NCBI GenBank assembly: GCA_002070185.1
Contig: MWCT01000006.1
Location: 129,001 to 193,000, forward strand
DNA from: a candidate division BRC1 bacterium ADurb.Bin183
GTDB taxonomy: Bacteria > Sumerlaeota > Sumerlaeia > MWCT01
DNA: 64,000 bases
Direction of reading: 5' to 3'
Each line of letters opens with the position of its first letter. Positions within the stretch are counted from its first letter, which is position 1. Shown here in pieces: positions 35,595 to 43,923 of the stretch. The notes under the pieces are model-generated. The model saw only the letters and a list, made by a program, of their open reading frames with translations. It made no database searches and was not told the DNA's origin. A program made the translations under genes and the position numbers.

Positions 35595-37292
35595 ATGAAG
35601 AAACAAAAAAATCATGCGAAGGTTATTATTACTATCCCAATAGTAATAATCTTTTTTTCCATGATTACAAGCGCGGGATTTCCGCAATTCAAGGATGTCC
35701 TAAAAAAAACCGGAGAAGGGCTGAAGAATGTCAGCAGCGATATTAAGGGCAATTTTGATGCGGGGGTTGCGGCGGTTGAGGCAGAAAAAGAATTGAACGC
35801 TGCCCAGCGCGATATGCTCTCCGGCAAAAAGGATAAAGCCGAAGAAGGACTGCTTAAAGCATCACGCAAAATCGCCGAAATTAAAAAAGCGCAAGTTGAT
35901 CATCCCAAACTCAATATCATTGAACCCAAAATGAACAACCTCAGAAAAGACCTTGAAAAACGAACCGGGAAAAAAATCCCCCTCCCCACTGACCCAGAGG
36001 AAACATCAGATGCGTCGGTCTCCGATAAACCAGCCGCGCCAGCTGCGCCAGCCGCCAAAACCGCCGCCTCGCAGCCAAAGGCGGACATTTCAAAACTCCC
36101 TCACGAAATCCGTGAAATCATGGGAAGAGTGCAACGCAATCAAGATAGACTCGATACCCATTTAGACCTCATACCAAAACAGCGCGACGATATTAAAAAA
36201 TCCTACATCGAAAGAACGCCTGATAAAATCAGCGAAATCGAAAATGACCTTGCCAAAGCAAAATCTATAGCGGCGGAAAAAAATGTCGCGGAGCATCCCT
36301 CTTTCGAACAAGCCGAAAAAAACCTTGCCGATGCAAAAAAAATCTATGAAGAAATTAAAAAACAGGCGGATGCCGATGCCCAAGCCGCCTCTGCGAAATC
36401 CGAAGGCGTGGATGCCGATGTGGAAGAACTTGCCGCTATTGTTGACCAACTGAAAAAAGAGACCTTCTCCAAAGCGCCCGGTGTCGTCATCTATTACAAC
36501 GACCTGACACCCGTGCAAGAATGCCTTGAAGTCATTGAAAATTTTGAGAAGAACGATAAAGAAAAAGCGCAAAAAATATTAGATGATTTTACTTCCAAAT
36601 ATGGCGCAACAAAAGATGAAGTTGAAGCCAACATGGACAAACTAAATTATTCTGGAAACCGCCAGCCCGGCTGGTTGATCCAAAACCTCAAAGAGGGGCT
36701 TGAGAATGTCGCCAAAACCAGAGTTGTCATGGCTGAAGATTTGGTCTCGCGGCTTGACCAACAGGTTGAAAGGTTGTCCTCAAATCATGATTTTTTCAGA
36801 ATTCAAAGGCATCATGAAAGCCGGCAGTGGCTTGCCATGGCGGAAAAGTTCGACCCAGAAAATCCCAAAGTCAAAGAAGCTGGAGCAAGCCTTGAAAACA
36901 AACTCGCAGAAGATATGAAAAAATTTAAGGAAAAGATAGCCGATAAAAAATGGCCCGGCAATTCATCCGGCGGAGACGCCAAGGCGGCGCTTCAATTCTT
37001 CGAAGAAAGCCCTGATTGGGGCAAACGTCCCACCGAGCCCCGCCGCCCCCTTGGTGTATCCATTAAGGGAGATTGGTCTGTGCAAGAAACCGACATCGCA
37101 AATCGTCCCGTCATGTATGGACTCCCGGTCTGGATTGCCGTGCAGGTGGACAGCGAAAAAGCGGATAATCTGGCTCGCGTTTACAATGTGACCATGCGCA
37201 CTCAAAAAAGCGCCAACCCTAAAAAGGAGCCCCCATTTGAGTCTATAACTGTCGGCGACAGCTTTTATATTCTTGCCGATAAAATTAAATAA
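35595..37292 (+). CDS. Exported coiled-coil protein of unknown function
   Basis: A 565-residue protein with AAAGGAG seven bases before the ATG and a signal segment (about 9-26). Residues 30-120 and 180-270 are Lys/Glu/Ala-rich and look helical or coiled-coil. A Pro/Ala-rich linker (KPAAPAAPAAKTAAS, about 145-165) separates them. The C-terminal 100 residues (RPLGVSIKGDWSVQETDIANRPVMYGLPVWIAVQV) look like a small beta domain. No enzyme motif or lipobox is seen. Possibly a periplasmic scaffold. It is flanked by the divergent rpsO and the convergent uvrC. Confidence 0.6.
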   Translation: MKKQKNHAKVIITIPIVIIFFSMITSAGFPQFKDVLKKTGEGLKNVSSDIKGNFDAGVAAVEAEKELNAAQRDMLSGKKDKAEEGLLKASRKIAEIKKAQVDHPKLNIIEPKMNNLRKDLEKRTGKKIPLPTDPEETSDASVSDKPAAPAAPAAKTAASQPKADISKLPHEIREIMGRVQRNQDRLDTHLDLIPKQRDDIKKSYIERTPDKISEIENDLAKAKSIAAEKNVAEHPSFEQAEKNLADAKKIYEEIKKQADADAQAASAKSEGVDADVEELAAIVDQLKKETFSKAPGVVIYYNDLTPVQECLEVIENFEKNDKEKAQKILDDFTSKYGATKDEVEANMDKLNYSGNRQPGWLIQNLKEGLENVAKTRVVMAEDLVSRLDQQVERLSSNHDFFRIQRHHESRQWLAMAEKFDPENPKVKEAGASLENKLAEDMKKFKEKIADKKWPGNSSGGDAKAALQFFEESPDWGKRPTEPRRPLGVSIKGDWSVQETDIANRPVMYGLPVWIAVQVDSEKADNLARVYNVTMRTQKSANPKKEPPFESITVGDSFYILADKIK

Positions 37293-37479
37293 ATCGCGCC
37301 ATAATAAAGAGGCGCGTTGTGGATGGCACAAAATCTTTAAACGACTTGAGGTATCGCATCCGAAGCCATGTTAATGGACAACGGACTGCTGCTGGGCGGC
37401 TCAACCTTTATTGGCAATCCATCTCTCTGCCGAAATTGCGGGGCAATCGTGTGATGCGATATATTGAATTAAAACCGCA

Positions 37480-39357
37480 TTAGGGATTCTGCTGAAACCA
37501 TGCCTGAATCTGCGCGGCAAGGGGAGCGGAAATGCCCGGAACGGCGGCAAGCTCCTCCGGCGTTGCCTTCTTTATCGCATCAAGGCTGCCGAAGTGTCTG
37601 AGCAGGGAACGCTTGCGCGAAGGACCGATGCCCGGGATGTCATCCAATGCCGAATAACGCAGCCCTTTCGAGCGCAGTTTTTTGTGAAAGGCGATTGCAA
37701 AACGGTGCGCTTCGTCCCGCACACGGTCAATTAGAAACAACGCCGGCGACCCGGGTTTGAGTATTATTGGATTTTTACGGTTCGGCAAAAAAACTCGTTC
37801 AAGCGATTTTGAATTCCCCGTTTCTGGATTATCGCTGTTGTTTAATGGCGCATCATGTTTTTTTGCCAAACCGATTACACTCATATCCTTCAATCCCAGT
37901 TCATCCAGCGCGCGAGATGCAGCAGCCAACTGACCCTTGCCCCCGTCAATCAATATCAAGTTCGGCATCGGCAGTTTTTCTTCCAGCATGCGTTTGTAGC
38001 GGCGGCGCACCACTTCATACATCATCGCAAAGTCATTGCTCCCGATAACGCTCTTAATCTTGAAATGGCGGTATCGCGCGGGCGCGGGTTGCCCGTCTTG
38101 GAACACCACCATCGAACCGACCGCCATCCGCCCCTGAATGTTGGAGATGTCAAAACCCTCAATCAAAGCGGGCGTTTCCGTCAGCCCCAGCTTATCCTGA
38201 AGCGATTGAAGCACAAGCGACAAATCGCGCGTCCCTTCAAGTTTTTGTTTCAGATGTTCCCGCGCATTCTCCATCGCCAGTTTAACTAACGAAACAGATT
38301 TGCCTCTCTGCGGCTGAGCGATAACCGCGCGCGCCCCCTTAATGTCGCTGAGCGCATCCTCCAAAAGCTCTCGCTCGTCCGGCTCCTCGCCGGTCAGAAT
38401 CAACGAAGGAATAAAAGTTTCCTCATTGTAATATTGCCCGATGATGGCGTAGTAAATCTCGGCAGGGGAGCGCCCCTGCTGATTAATAATAAACGTCCGA
38501 GTTCCCGTCAGAATTCCCAGCCGATACTGAAACGACGCGATGCCGCATTGCCCCTCGGCAATATAATGCCCGAATACATCCAGATCCCGCTGGCGTTCAT
38601 CGGCGATGTTCTGCTTTTCCATCGTGGCGTCAATGGCGGCGATTTTATCCCGAAAATCTGCCGCCTGCTCAAAACGTAACGCGGCGGCATGCTCCTCCAT
38701 GCGCTGCCGTAGCCGCCCAATCAACTCCTTCACATTGCCGCGCAGATAAAGCACCGCGCCATTCAATAACTGCATGTATTCATCCCGCGAAACCGGCATC
38801 GTGCAAGGTGCAAGACATCGCCCCATCTGATATCGGATGCAGGGGCGCGTTCGATTCTTCATCACCGTATCGGAACATGTGCGCAACGGGAAAATTTTTT
38901 CCAGCATCCGCACAGTATTTCGCGCTGCTGTTGAAGATGAATATGGACCAAAATAAAGCGCGCCATCCTTCTTGCGCCGACGCGTCCATTCCAGGCGCGG
39001 AAAAGGGCTATGCAAATCAATCCGCAAACTCAGGTGCGTCTTATCGTCCTTTAATTGTATGTTATAGGGAGGCTTTTCCTTTTTGATAAGGACATTCTCA
39101 AGAAGAAAAGCCTCCTTTTCATTATTCGTGATAATGGAGTCAATCAGCGAAACCCTTGGCAAAAAGATATCCACGCTGGGACGCCCGTCGCCCGTTTTGG
39201 AAAAATAGTTCCGCAGACGCGCTCGAATATTCCTCGCCTTGCCGATATAGAGAATTTTCCCAGCCGCATCCTTCATCAAATAAACGCCGCAACGTTCCGG
39301 AAAATAATCCAGATTTTCCTGATTAAACTCTGAAATTTTTTGTTGATTGCCTCTCAT
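37480..39357 (-). CDS. uvrC: UvrABC system protein C
   Basis: The 625-residue excinuclease subunit that makes both incisions in nucleotide excision repair. It has the N-terminal GIY-YIG nuclease (CGVYLMKDAAGKILYIGKA, about 23-41), a Cys-rich segment (CIRYQMGRCLAPC), the UVR domain (LRFEQAADFRDKI), the RNase H-like C-terminal nuclease (GFDISNIQG, LILIDGGKGQL) and two helix-hairpin-helix motifs at the end (DDIPGIGPSRKRSLLRHFG). Length and order are normal. It is transcribed divergently from the NlpC/P60 gene; uvrA and uvrB are not in the window. Confidence 0.96.
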   Translation of the reverse strand: MRGNQQKISEFNQENLDYFPERCGVYLMKDAAGKILYIGKARNIRARLRNYFSKTGDGRPSVDIFLPRVSLIDSIITNNEKEAFLLENVLIKKEKPPYNIQLKDDKTHLSLRIDLHSPFPRLEWTRRRKKDGALYFGPYSSSTAARNTVRMLEKIFPLRTCSDTVMKNRTRPCIRYQMGRCLAPCTMPVSRDEYMQLLNGAVLYLRGNVKELIGRLRQRMEEHAAALRFEQAADFRDKIAAIDATMEKQNIADERQRDLDVFGHYIAEGQCGIASFQYRLGILTGTRTFIINQQGRSPAEIYYAIIGQYYNEETFIPSLILTGEEPDERELLEDALSDIKGARAVIAQPQRGKSVSLVKLAMENAREHLKQKLEGTRDLSLVLQSLQDKLGLTETPALIEGFDISNIQGRMAVGSMVVFQDGQPAPARYRHFKIKSVIGSNDFAMMYEVVRRRYKRMLEEKLPMPNLILIDGGKGQLAAASRALDELGLKDMSVIGLAKKHDAPLNNSDNPETGNSKSLERVFLPNRKNPIILKPGSPALFLIDRVRDEAHRFAIAFHKKLRSKGLRYSALDDIPGIGPSRKRSLLRHFGSLDAIKKATPEELAAVPGISAPLAAQIQAWFQQNP

Positions 39358-39405
39358 TACACTCTATCAACTTAAATATCAAATTTTAACATAACGGAGA
39401 AAAAC

Positions 39406-40458
39406 GTGCGAAAAATAATCTTTCAGGTTTGCCTCTTCCTTGCCGCTTATGCCATCTCAATGGCGCAAGACCCCGTTGCCATAACCGGCAGACCATGGGA
39501 AAAAATGTCACGCGACGAACATCGCAAATTTTGGGAAAAACGAACGATTAATCTATACGAACCCAGCGGAACGCCTTCAATCGAAAAATTGGGGCATTAC
39601 ATCCTTGTTTTCAAAGACTCCAATGTTTATGACGCCAAGTCAACCGTCTTTGACGTTAAGGCGGAAGATAAAGAAGGAACAGTCACCCTCTCCGGTGAAG
39701 TCCTCGTGCCAGAACACAAAGACGGTATCGAACGCACCCTCCGCATTATTGGATTCGAAAAAATTCAAAATGACATCGCCGTTTTGCCCTCTCCCCAACT
39801 TGGCAAACTCGGCTTTGCCATTGTCACATCGGACACACTCAGCATCAAACGCTCTCCGCAGCATCTCTCCGAACAATTAAATCAGGCGGCAAAAGGCGCG
39901 CCGCTCCGCCTCCTCAAACCCAGCCCAGATGAAAAATATTTCCTCCTGCAATCGGCGGATGGATATATCGGTTGGGCAAATGCCTCGGACATCAAACGCA
40001 TGACTCTTGAGGAGTGGACGCAGGTTCGAAAAATTGAAAACGATGACATCGCCATGCGCGAAAAAATTAAAAACATCGTCCGCCCCATCATGGGCATCCC
40101 CTACGTCTGGGGAGGAACAAGCAATGCGGGCATGGACTGCTCCGGATTCACACAATTCGTTTACCGAGAGCTCGGAATATTCATCCCCCGCGACGCCGAC
40201 CAACAATCCAACGTCGGAGAACTCGTCGCCTTCCGCGATTACATGCAAAACCTGCGCGCGGGCGACCTACTCTTTTTTGCTGGCGGAACGGGGCGCATCA
40301 GCCATGTCGCCATCAGCCTCGGCAAAACAGAATACCTCCAGTCCACCAACGAAGAGGGCGTCCATTATTCCAGTTTCGACCCAGATTCTTACTGGTATGA
40401 CGAACGAACCGCGCAAAAGTTCATCTTCGCTCGCCGCATTCTGAAAGATAGATTCTAA
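39406..40458 (+). CDS. Exported NlpC/P60 cell-wall hydrolase with SH3-like domain
   Basis: A 350-residue protein starting at GTG with CGGAGA eight bases upstream and a signal peptide (to about 21). Residues 70-130 resemble a BON-type fold (GTVTLSGEVLVPEHKDGIERTLRI). Residues 135-200 form an SH3-like domain (ADGYIGWANASDI). The C-terminal NlpC/P60 domain has the catalytic Cys245 in MDCSGFTQFVY, His300 in ISHVAI and His320. It probably cleaves peptide bonds in peptidoglycan in the periplasm. It stands alone between the divergent uvrC and a convergent DUF362 gene. Confidence 0.88.
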   Translation: MRKIIFQVCLFLAAYAISMAQDPVAITGRPWEKMSRDEHRKFWEKRTINLYEPSGTPSIEKLGHYILVFKDSNVYDAKSTVFDVKAEDKEGTVTLSGEVLVPEHKDGIERTLRIIGFEKIQNDIAVLPSPQLGKLGFAIVTSDTLSIKRSPQHLSEQLNQAAKGAPLRLLKPSPDEKYFLLQSADGYIGWANASDIKRMTLEEWTQVRKIENDDIAMREKIKNIVRPIMGIPYVWGGTSNAGMDCSGFTQFVYRELGIFIPRDADQQSNVGELVAFRDYMQNLRAGDLLFFAGGTGRISHVAISLGKTEYLQSTNEEGVHYSSFDPDSYWYDERTAQKFIFARRILKDRF

Positions 40459-40491
40459 TATCCGGATTATAAACCAAAATATTCTGCGATA

Positions 40492-41661
40492 TTATTTGTT
40501 GATTATTGAATAAAGAAATGATTTACGCAGGCGAATCGCTTTATGCGGGCACAGCTCATGGCAGCAAAAACAGCGAATGCAGCCCATCCGACCGATTCGC
40601 GCTATCTTCCCACCGTCAACATTCTGCAATGAAATAATTTTTTCGGGGCATCCCCGCACACACGCGCCGCATCCGATACACTTCTTTTTTATAACCTCAG
40701 GGCGCATTGTAAAAACATAATTCACCATCGGTGATATCATCTTCATCAAAGTCCCATGCGGCGCCTTCGGGAGTTGAGCGGCAAATGTCGGGGGAGGGGC
40801 AAATGTTTTTTTCAATGACTCAAGCGGGACAGGCGAATGGATTTGTAACCCTGCAACATTCGCAGGACATAGCCCTTCGGCGATTGCTAAGGCAAGATAG
40901 GGAACGCGCCGCGCATCAATTCCAATCATCTCGCTAACAACAAGGTCGGCAAGGACGGCGTCGGGCGAAGCGAAGATCAGACCCAGATTTTTGACATCTC
41001 CGCTTGAAGGACCCTCGCCCTCCATCCCCTCAATTCCATCAACAATATTAAGCGCGGGCGGGAGCGCATCCAAAATGTCCAGCAGCATCCCGCCGAACCT
41101 TTTAGCATCTTTCAATTTTGAATGATACCCCACCTTCAAAAGCGCAGGAATTGCCCCAAACATATTTTTAACGGCGCACGTGAGAAACATGAAAGAGTGC
41201 ATTTTAACTTTGGGCAGGTTGATGATAACATCCGCCTTTTGCAAAGCGCTCATAGACTCAATCCTCTTCACGATGCGACCCTTGGGAATGGATATAGCGC
41301 CCTGACCCACGTCCTCATTCAATTCAATGCCCAAATCTGCAAAACCGCAACTTTTGTAAACGCGGCGCAGAGATGAAACGCGATTGGGAATGGCGGAGCC
41401 GGGGCTATCCACTATAAAAGGCTTTGCGCCCGCCTCCTCCACAAGACGCGCCGCCGCCCATACTACGCTCGGATGAGTTGTGATAGCGCGCTCCGGCGCC
41501 GCGCCCAAAAGGATATTCGCCTTAAGGGCGGCTCTTTGCCCCGATTTGACAAATGCTCCCATCCCCCCCAGCGGTTCAAGGACGCGGCGCAATGATTCAA
41601 GGACGAGCCCCCGCTCATAATTGGCGCATGGCTGAATTGATACAGATTTGTTTTTATCCAT
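40492..41661 (-). CDS. DUF362 protein with C-terminal 2x[4Fe-4S] ferredoxin domain
   Basis: The 389-residue protein has the DUF362 fold (LKANILLGAAPERAITTHPSVVWAAARLVEEAGA at the start; VIINLPKVKMHSFMFLTCAVKNMFG in the middle). The end holds two ferredoxin clusters: CIGCGACVRGCP and CIRCFCCHELCP. DUF362/Fe-S proteins are common in anaerobes and are thought to carry electrons, but their function is not established. The ribosome-binding site is weak. It is convergent with the NlpC/P60 gene and separated from the upstream gene by a terminator. Confidence 0.88.
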   Translation of the reverse strand: MDKNKSVSIQPCANYERGLVLESLRRVLEPLGGMGAFVKSGQRAALKANILLGAAPERAITTHPSVVWAAARLVEEAGAKPFIVDSPGSAIPNRVSSLRRVYKSCGFADLGIELNEDVGQGAISIPKGRIVKRIESMSALQKADVIINLPKVKMHSFMFLTCAVKNMFGAIPALLKVGYHSKLKDAKRFGGMLLDILDALPPALNIVDGIEGMEGEGPSSGDVKNLGLIFASPDAVLADLVVSEMIGIDARRVPYLALAIAEGLCPANVAGLQIHSPVPLESLKKTFAPPPTFAAQLPKAPHGTLMKMISPMVNYVFTMRPEVIKKKCIGCGACVRGCPEKIISLQNVDGGKIARIGRMGCIRCFCCHELCPHKAIRLRKSFLYSIINK

Positions 41662-41677
41662 ATGAAAAATCCATTCA

Positions 41678-41706
41678 ATAAAAATGCCCCGCCGCTAAAC
41701 GGGGCA
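41678..41706 (-). terminator. Rho-independent terminator after the TIGR04073 pair
   Basis: TGCCCCG (41685-41691) pairs with CGGGGCA (41700-41706), and the minus-strand stem is followed by TTTTTATT. It ends the transcript of the small exported protein gene just upstream, before the DUF362 gene. Confidence 0.88.
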
Positions 41707-41734
41707 TCAATAATCAAACCCAAAAAAGACGTAA

Positions 41735-42148
41735 TTACTTCATCGGCTTTTCAATCGGCTCGTCAAAATACGGGAGGTCTTTTCCCCAGAGATCGGGCAG
41801 AATAAACTCCGGCTCCATCAAAGGTTTGTAACCTTCCGGAATCGGCAGAGGGAATGTGATAATGTCATAAACGCCAGTGGCTGTGCGCCCAACACCCCAC
41901 CCTAAACCTTTGATAGTTCCCATGATGGTACCCGTGAAGGGCTCCGTCTTTTTCCATTCAACAGCGATATTTTTCGGAACTTCCATCCAGCCGGTCAGCA
42001 CATTCACAATGCCTCGACCGCACTTGTGCATCATACTATTTGCCTCGCTCTTGGAACGCGTCATGTCATCGGCATAACCTGATGCCGCAAGCAACGCCAC
42101 CATCCCGACCATTAAAACAACAAAGAGTTTCTTGTTCCCGATACGCAT
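41735..42148 (-). CDS. Small exported protein, TIGR04073-like (exosortase system-associated)
   Basis: A 137-residue protein with a signal peptide (to about 26). The core KCGRGIVNVLTGWMEVPKNIAVEW, then FTGTIMGTIKGLGWGVGRTATGVYDIITFPLP, fits the TIGR04073 family from memory (a lead of the LxRGxxNxxTGxxExPxxI kind followed by Gly-rich hydrophobic segments and a Pro-rich tail). Family members occur with exosortase/PEP-CTERM systems, but no exosortase is in the window. It is a paralogue of the protein encoded 68 bases upstream. Function unknown, probably envelope-associated. Confidence 0.75.
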   Translation of the reverse strand: MRIGNKKLFVVLMVGMVALLAASGYADDMTRSKSEANSMMHKCGRGIVNVLTGWMEVPKNIAVEWKKTEPFTGTIMGTIKGLGWGVGRTATGVYDIITFPLPIPEGYKPLMEPEFILPDLWGKDLPYFDEPIEKPMK

Positions 42149-42216
42149 TGAATTTTACCTCCCCTGTCTGTAATCGAAAATTTAATAATTAATCCCTTTA
42201 AGCCACTCTCACAATT

Positions 42217-42585
42217 TTATTCCGCCAATTCCTTGAAAGGAATAGGATGATCCACCCATGAATCCAACGTTTTTAATTTAGTGCATGGAAAAGTTGCCGT
42301 CTCAAAAATCCCGTAGCCGAGCCGCTTGGAAGACTTGTAAACCCCTTCTCCCAGACCGACAAAAGTTCCCGTGAAGAGATCATGATTTTTGACATGGATA
42401 TTAATAGACTTTGGAATTTCCATCACACATAAAGGAATGTTGATGACCCCCCGCAGCAATTTGTTTGTGATTCGGCTTGACTCGTTGGTTCCATAAAGGG
42501 GTCCCGGGTTTTCCGCATAGAGAGATGTCAAACCAACAAGAAACACAAAAACGCAAATCACAAGGGCATAATCAAATTTCCTCAT
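42217..42585 (-). CDS. Small exported protein, TIGR04073-like, paralogue
   Basis: A 122-residue protein with a signal peptide (to about 25). The core LLRGVINIPLCVMEIPKSINIHV, then FTGTFVGLGEGVYKSSKRLGYGIFETATFPC, aligns segment by segment with the protein encoded next downstream. The two genes are a tandem duplication that has diverged strongly, and they share a strand and probably a transcript. The first Gly-rich segment is shorter here. Function unknown. Confidence 0.7.
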   Translation of the reverse strand: MRKFDYALVICVFVFLVGLTSLYAENPGPLYGTNESSRITNKLLRGVINIPLCVMEIPKSINIHVKNHDLFTGTFVGLGEGVYKSSKRLGYGIFETATFPCTKLKTLDSWVDHPIPFKELAE

Positions 42586-42979
42586 AATCCCCCCTCCGAG
42601 TCTAACATTTAATTACGAAAGAACCTTAACGACCCCCTTTGGGCTGCGCAAGCAAAAAATTCAAATGATGCATTTTATTTTGCCGCATACAACTTCATCC
42701 CATGGTTGAAATCATTCTACACACTAACAATATCTTGATGCATCAATGACATATGCCGCGAAATAAAAAATGTGCGAGATTCTGCATTTGTGCGAAAAAC
42801 CGCACGGCTCTATGTTACCCTCATAACCCGAAAGCGTCACAACATATTCATCAATATGACACAAATATTTCGCAACTGTATTATTATCAATGTTTAAGGT
42901 ATGCACCGCCCCTATGCGCCGATTTAGGTATGTATATTGCTCAAGTATATCATCACCTAATAAAAAAAGGACGATAATC
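42586..42979. other. Intergenic region before the sigma factor gene
   Basis: A 394-base AT-rich stretch between two divergent genes. Short frames in it have no ribosome-binding site or recognisable product. It should hold promoters in both directions, but I see no convincing -35/-10 pair, operator or RNA gene. Confidence 0.4.
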
Positions 42980-43807
42980 ATGAACAATTATGATGAGAGT
43001 GTCCAGTTCTACATGAAGGAAGCCGCTTCCTATCCCATCCTTTCACGTGAAAAGGAAATAGAACTTTTTCAAAAACTCGAAGACGACGACCAGTTTGCCT
43101 TTGAGGATATTGTAAAACATAATCTGCGTTTCGTCATCAACGTCGCCCTCCATTACAACAACCGCGGCGTCCCGCTCTCAGACCTTATACAAGAAGGCAA
43201 TATCGGTCTCCTTGAAGTTGTTCGCAAATATGACTGGCGCAAAGGTTATCGTTTCTCCACCTATGCTTCTTTTTGGATTCGCCAATCAATACAACTGGCG
43301 CTTCGCCGGCACAGCTCTCTCATAACGCTTCCCATTCGTAAATCGCGGCTCATCGGAAAAATTTCCGAAGTCATTTCCGCATTCACAAGCGAGCATGGTT
43401 TCGAACCCTCCGTTGAAGAAATCTCAAAGATTATGGACATCAAAGTCGAGGTCATTCAACAAATGCTCAAACTTCGTGAAACCGTCCTTTCGCTCGATCA
43501 AACAACTGACGAAGATGGCATCCCTTTGATGGAGCGCATACCCGATACACAAAAAAAGTCCCCATTGCAATACTGTATGGAAAATCAAACACGCGTCAAA
43601 ATCGCCGCCCTTTTCAAACACCTCAACGAAAAAGAGCGCAGAATAATGAACCTGCGTTTTGGTTTCGAACATGGTAAAACGCTTAGCCTCCGCAAGACAA
43701 GCCGTCTTGTGGGCTTAAGCCAAGAAGGCGTCCGCCGCATTGAACGCAAAGCCCTTTCAAAACTCAATCGCCCCGTCTTCCGGGAAAAACTGGAAGCCTT
43801 GCTTTAA
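42980..43807 (+). CDS. RNA polymerase sigma factor, sigma70 family (group 2/3, RpoS/SigA-like)
   Basis: The ATG at 42980 follows AAAGGA and gives 275 residues. Region 1.2 (DESVQFYMKEAASYPILSREKEIELF), region 2 (LRFVINVALHYNNRGVPLSDLIQEGNIGLL and YRFSTYASFWIRQSIQLAL), region 3 (LPIRKSRLIGKISEVISAF) and region 4 (LNEKERRIMNLRFGFEHGKTLSLRKTSRLVGLSQEGVRRIERKALSKL) are all present. The long N-terminal 1.1 region of the housekeeping factor is missing, so this is an alternative or second primary-like factor. It is monocistronic with its own terminator. The regulon is unknown. Confidence 0.92.
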   Translation: MNNYDESVQFYMKEAASYPILSREKEIELFQKLEDDDQFAFEDIVKHNLRFVINVALHYNNRGVPLSDLIQEGNIGLLEVVRKYDWRKGYRFSTYASFWIRQSIQLALRRHSSLITLPIRKSRLIGKISEVISAFTSEHGFEPSVEEISKIMDIKVEVIQQMLKLRETVLSLDQTTDEDGIPLMERIPDTQKKSPLQYCMENQTRVKIAALFKHLNEKERRIMNLRFGFEHGKTLSLRKTSRLVGLSQEGVRRIERKALSKLNRPVFREKLEALL

Positions 43808-43832
43808 TCTTTTACATACATCACAAGATTTT

Positions 43833-43862
43833 AAAAAGCGCGTCCCCGCGCGCTTTTTTTTA
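43833..43862 (+). terminator. Rho-independent terminator after the sigma factor gene
   Basis: AAAGCGCG (43835-43842) pairs with CGCGCTTT (43849-43856) and runs into a stretch of T. It lies 27 bases after the stop codon. Confidence 0.88.
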
Positions 43863-43923
43863 TAACCAGAGTCCATCGTTTCTTCAATTGCTCAAATAAT
43901 TTATTCAATCAGGCGGGACTGGC

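Noticed and set aside
37294-37315. Terminator after the coiled-coil protein gene
   Set aside because: CGCGCC and GGCGCG can pair, but no T-run follows on either strand, so termination is not supported.
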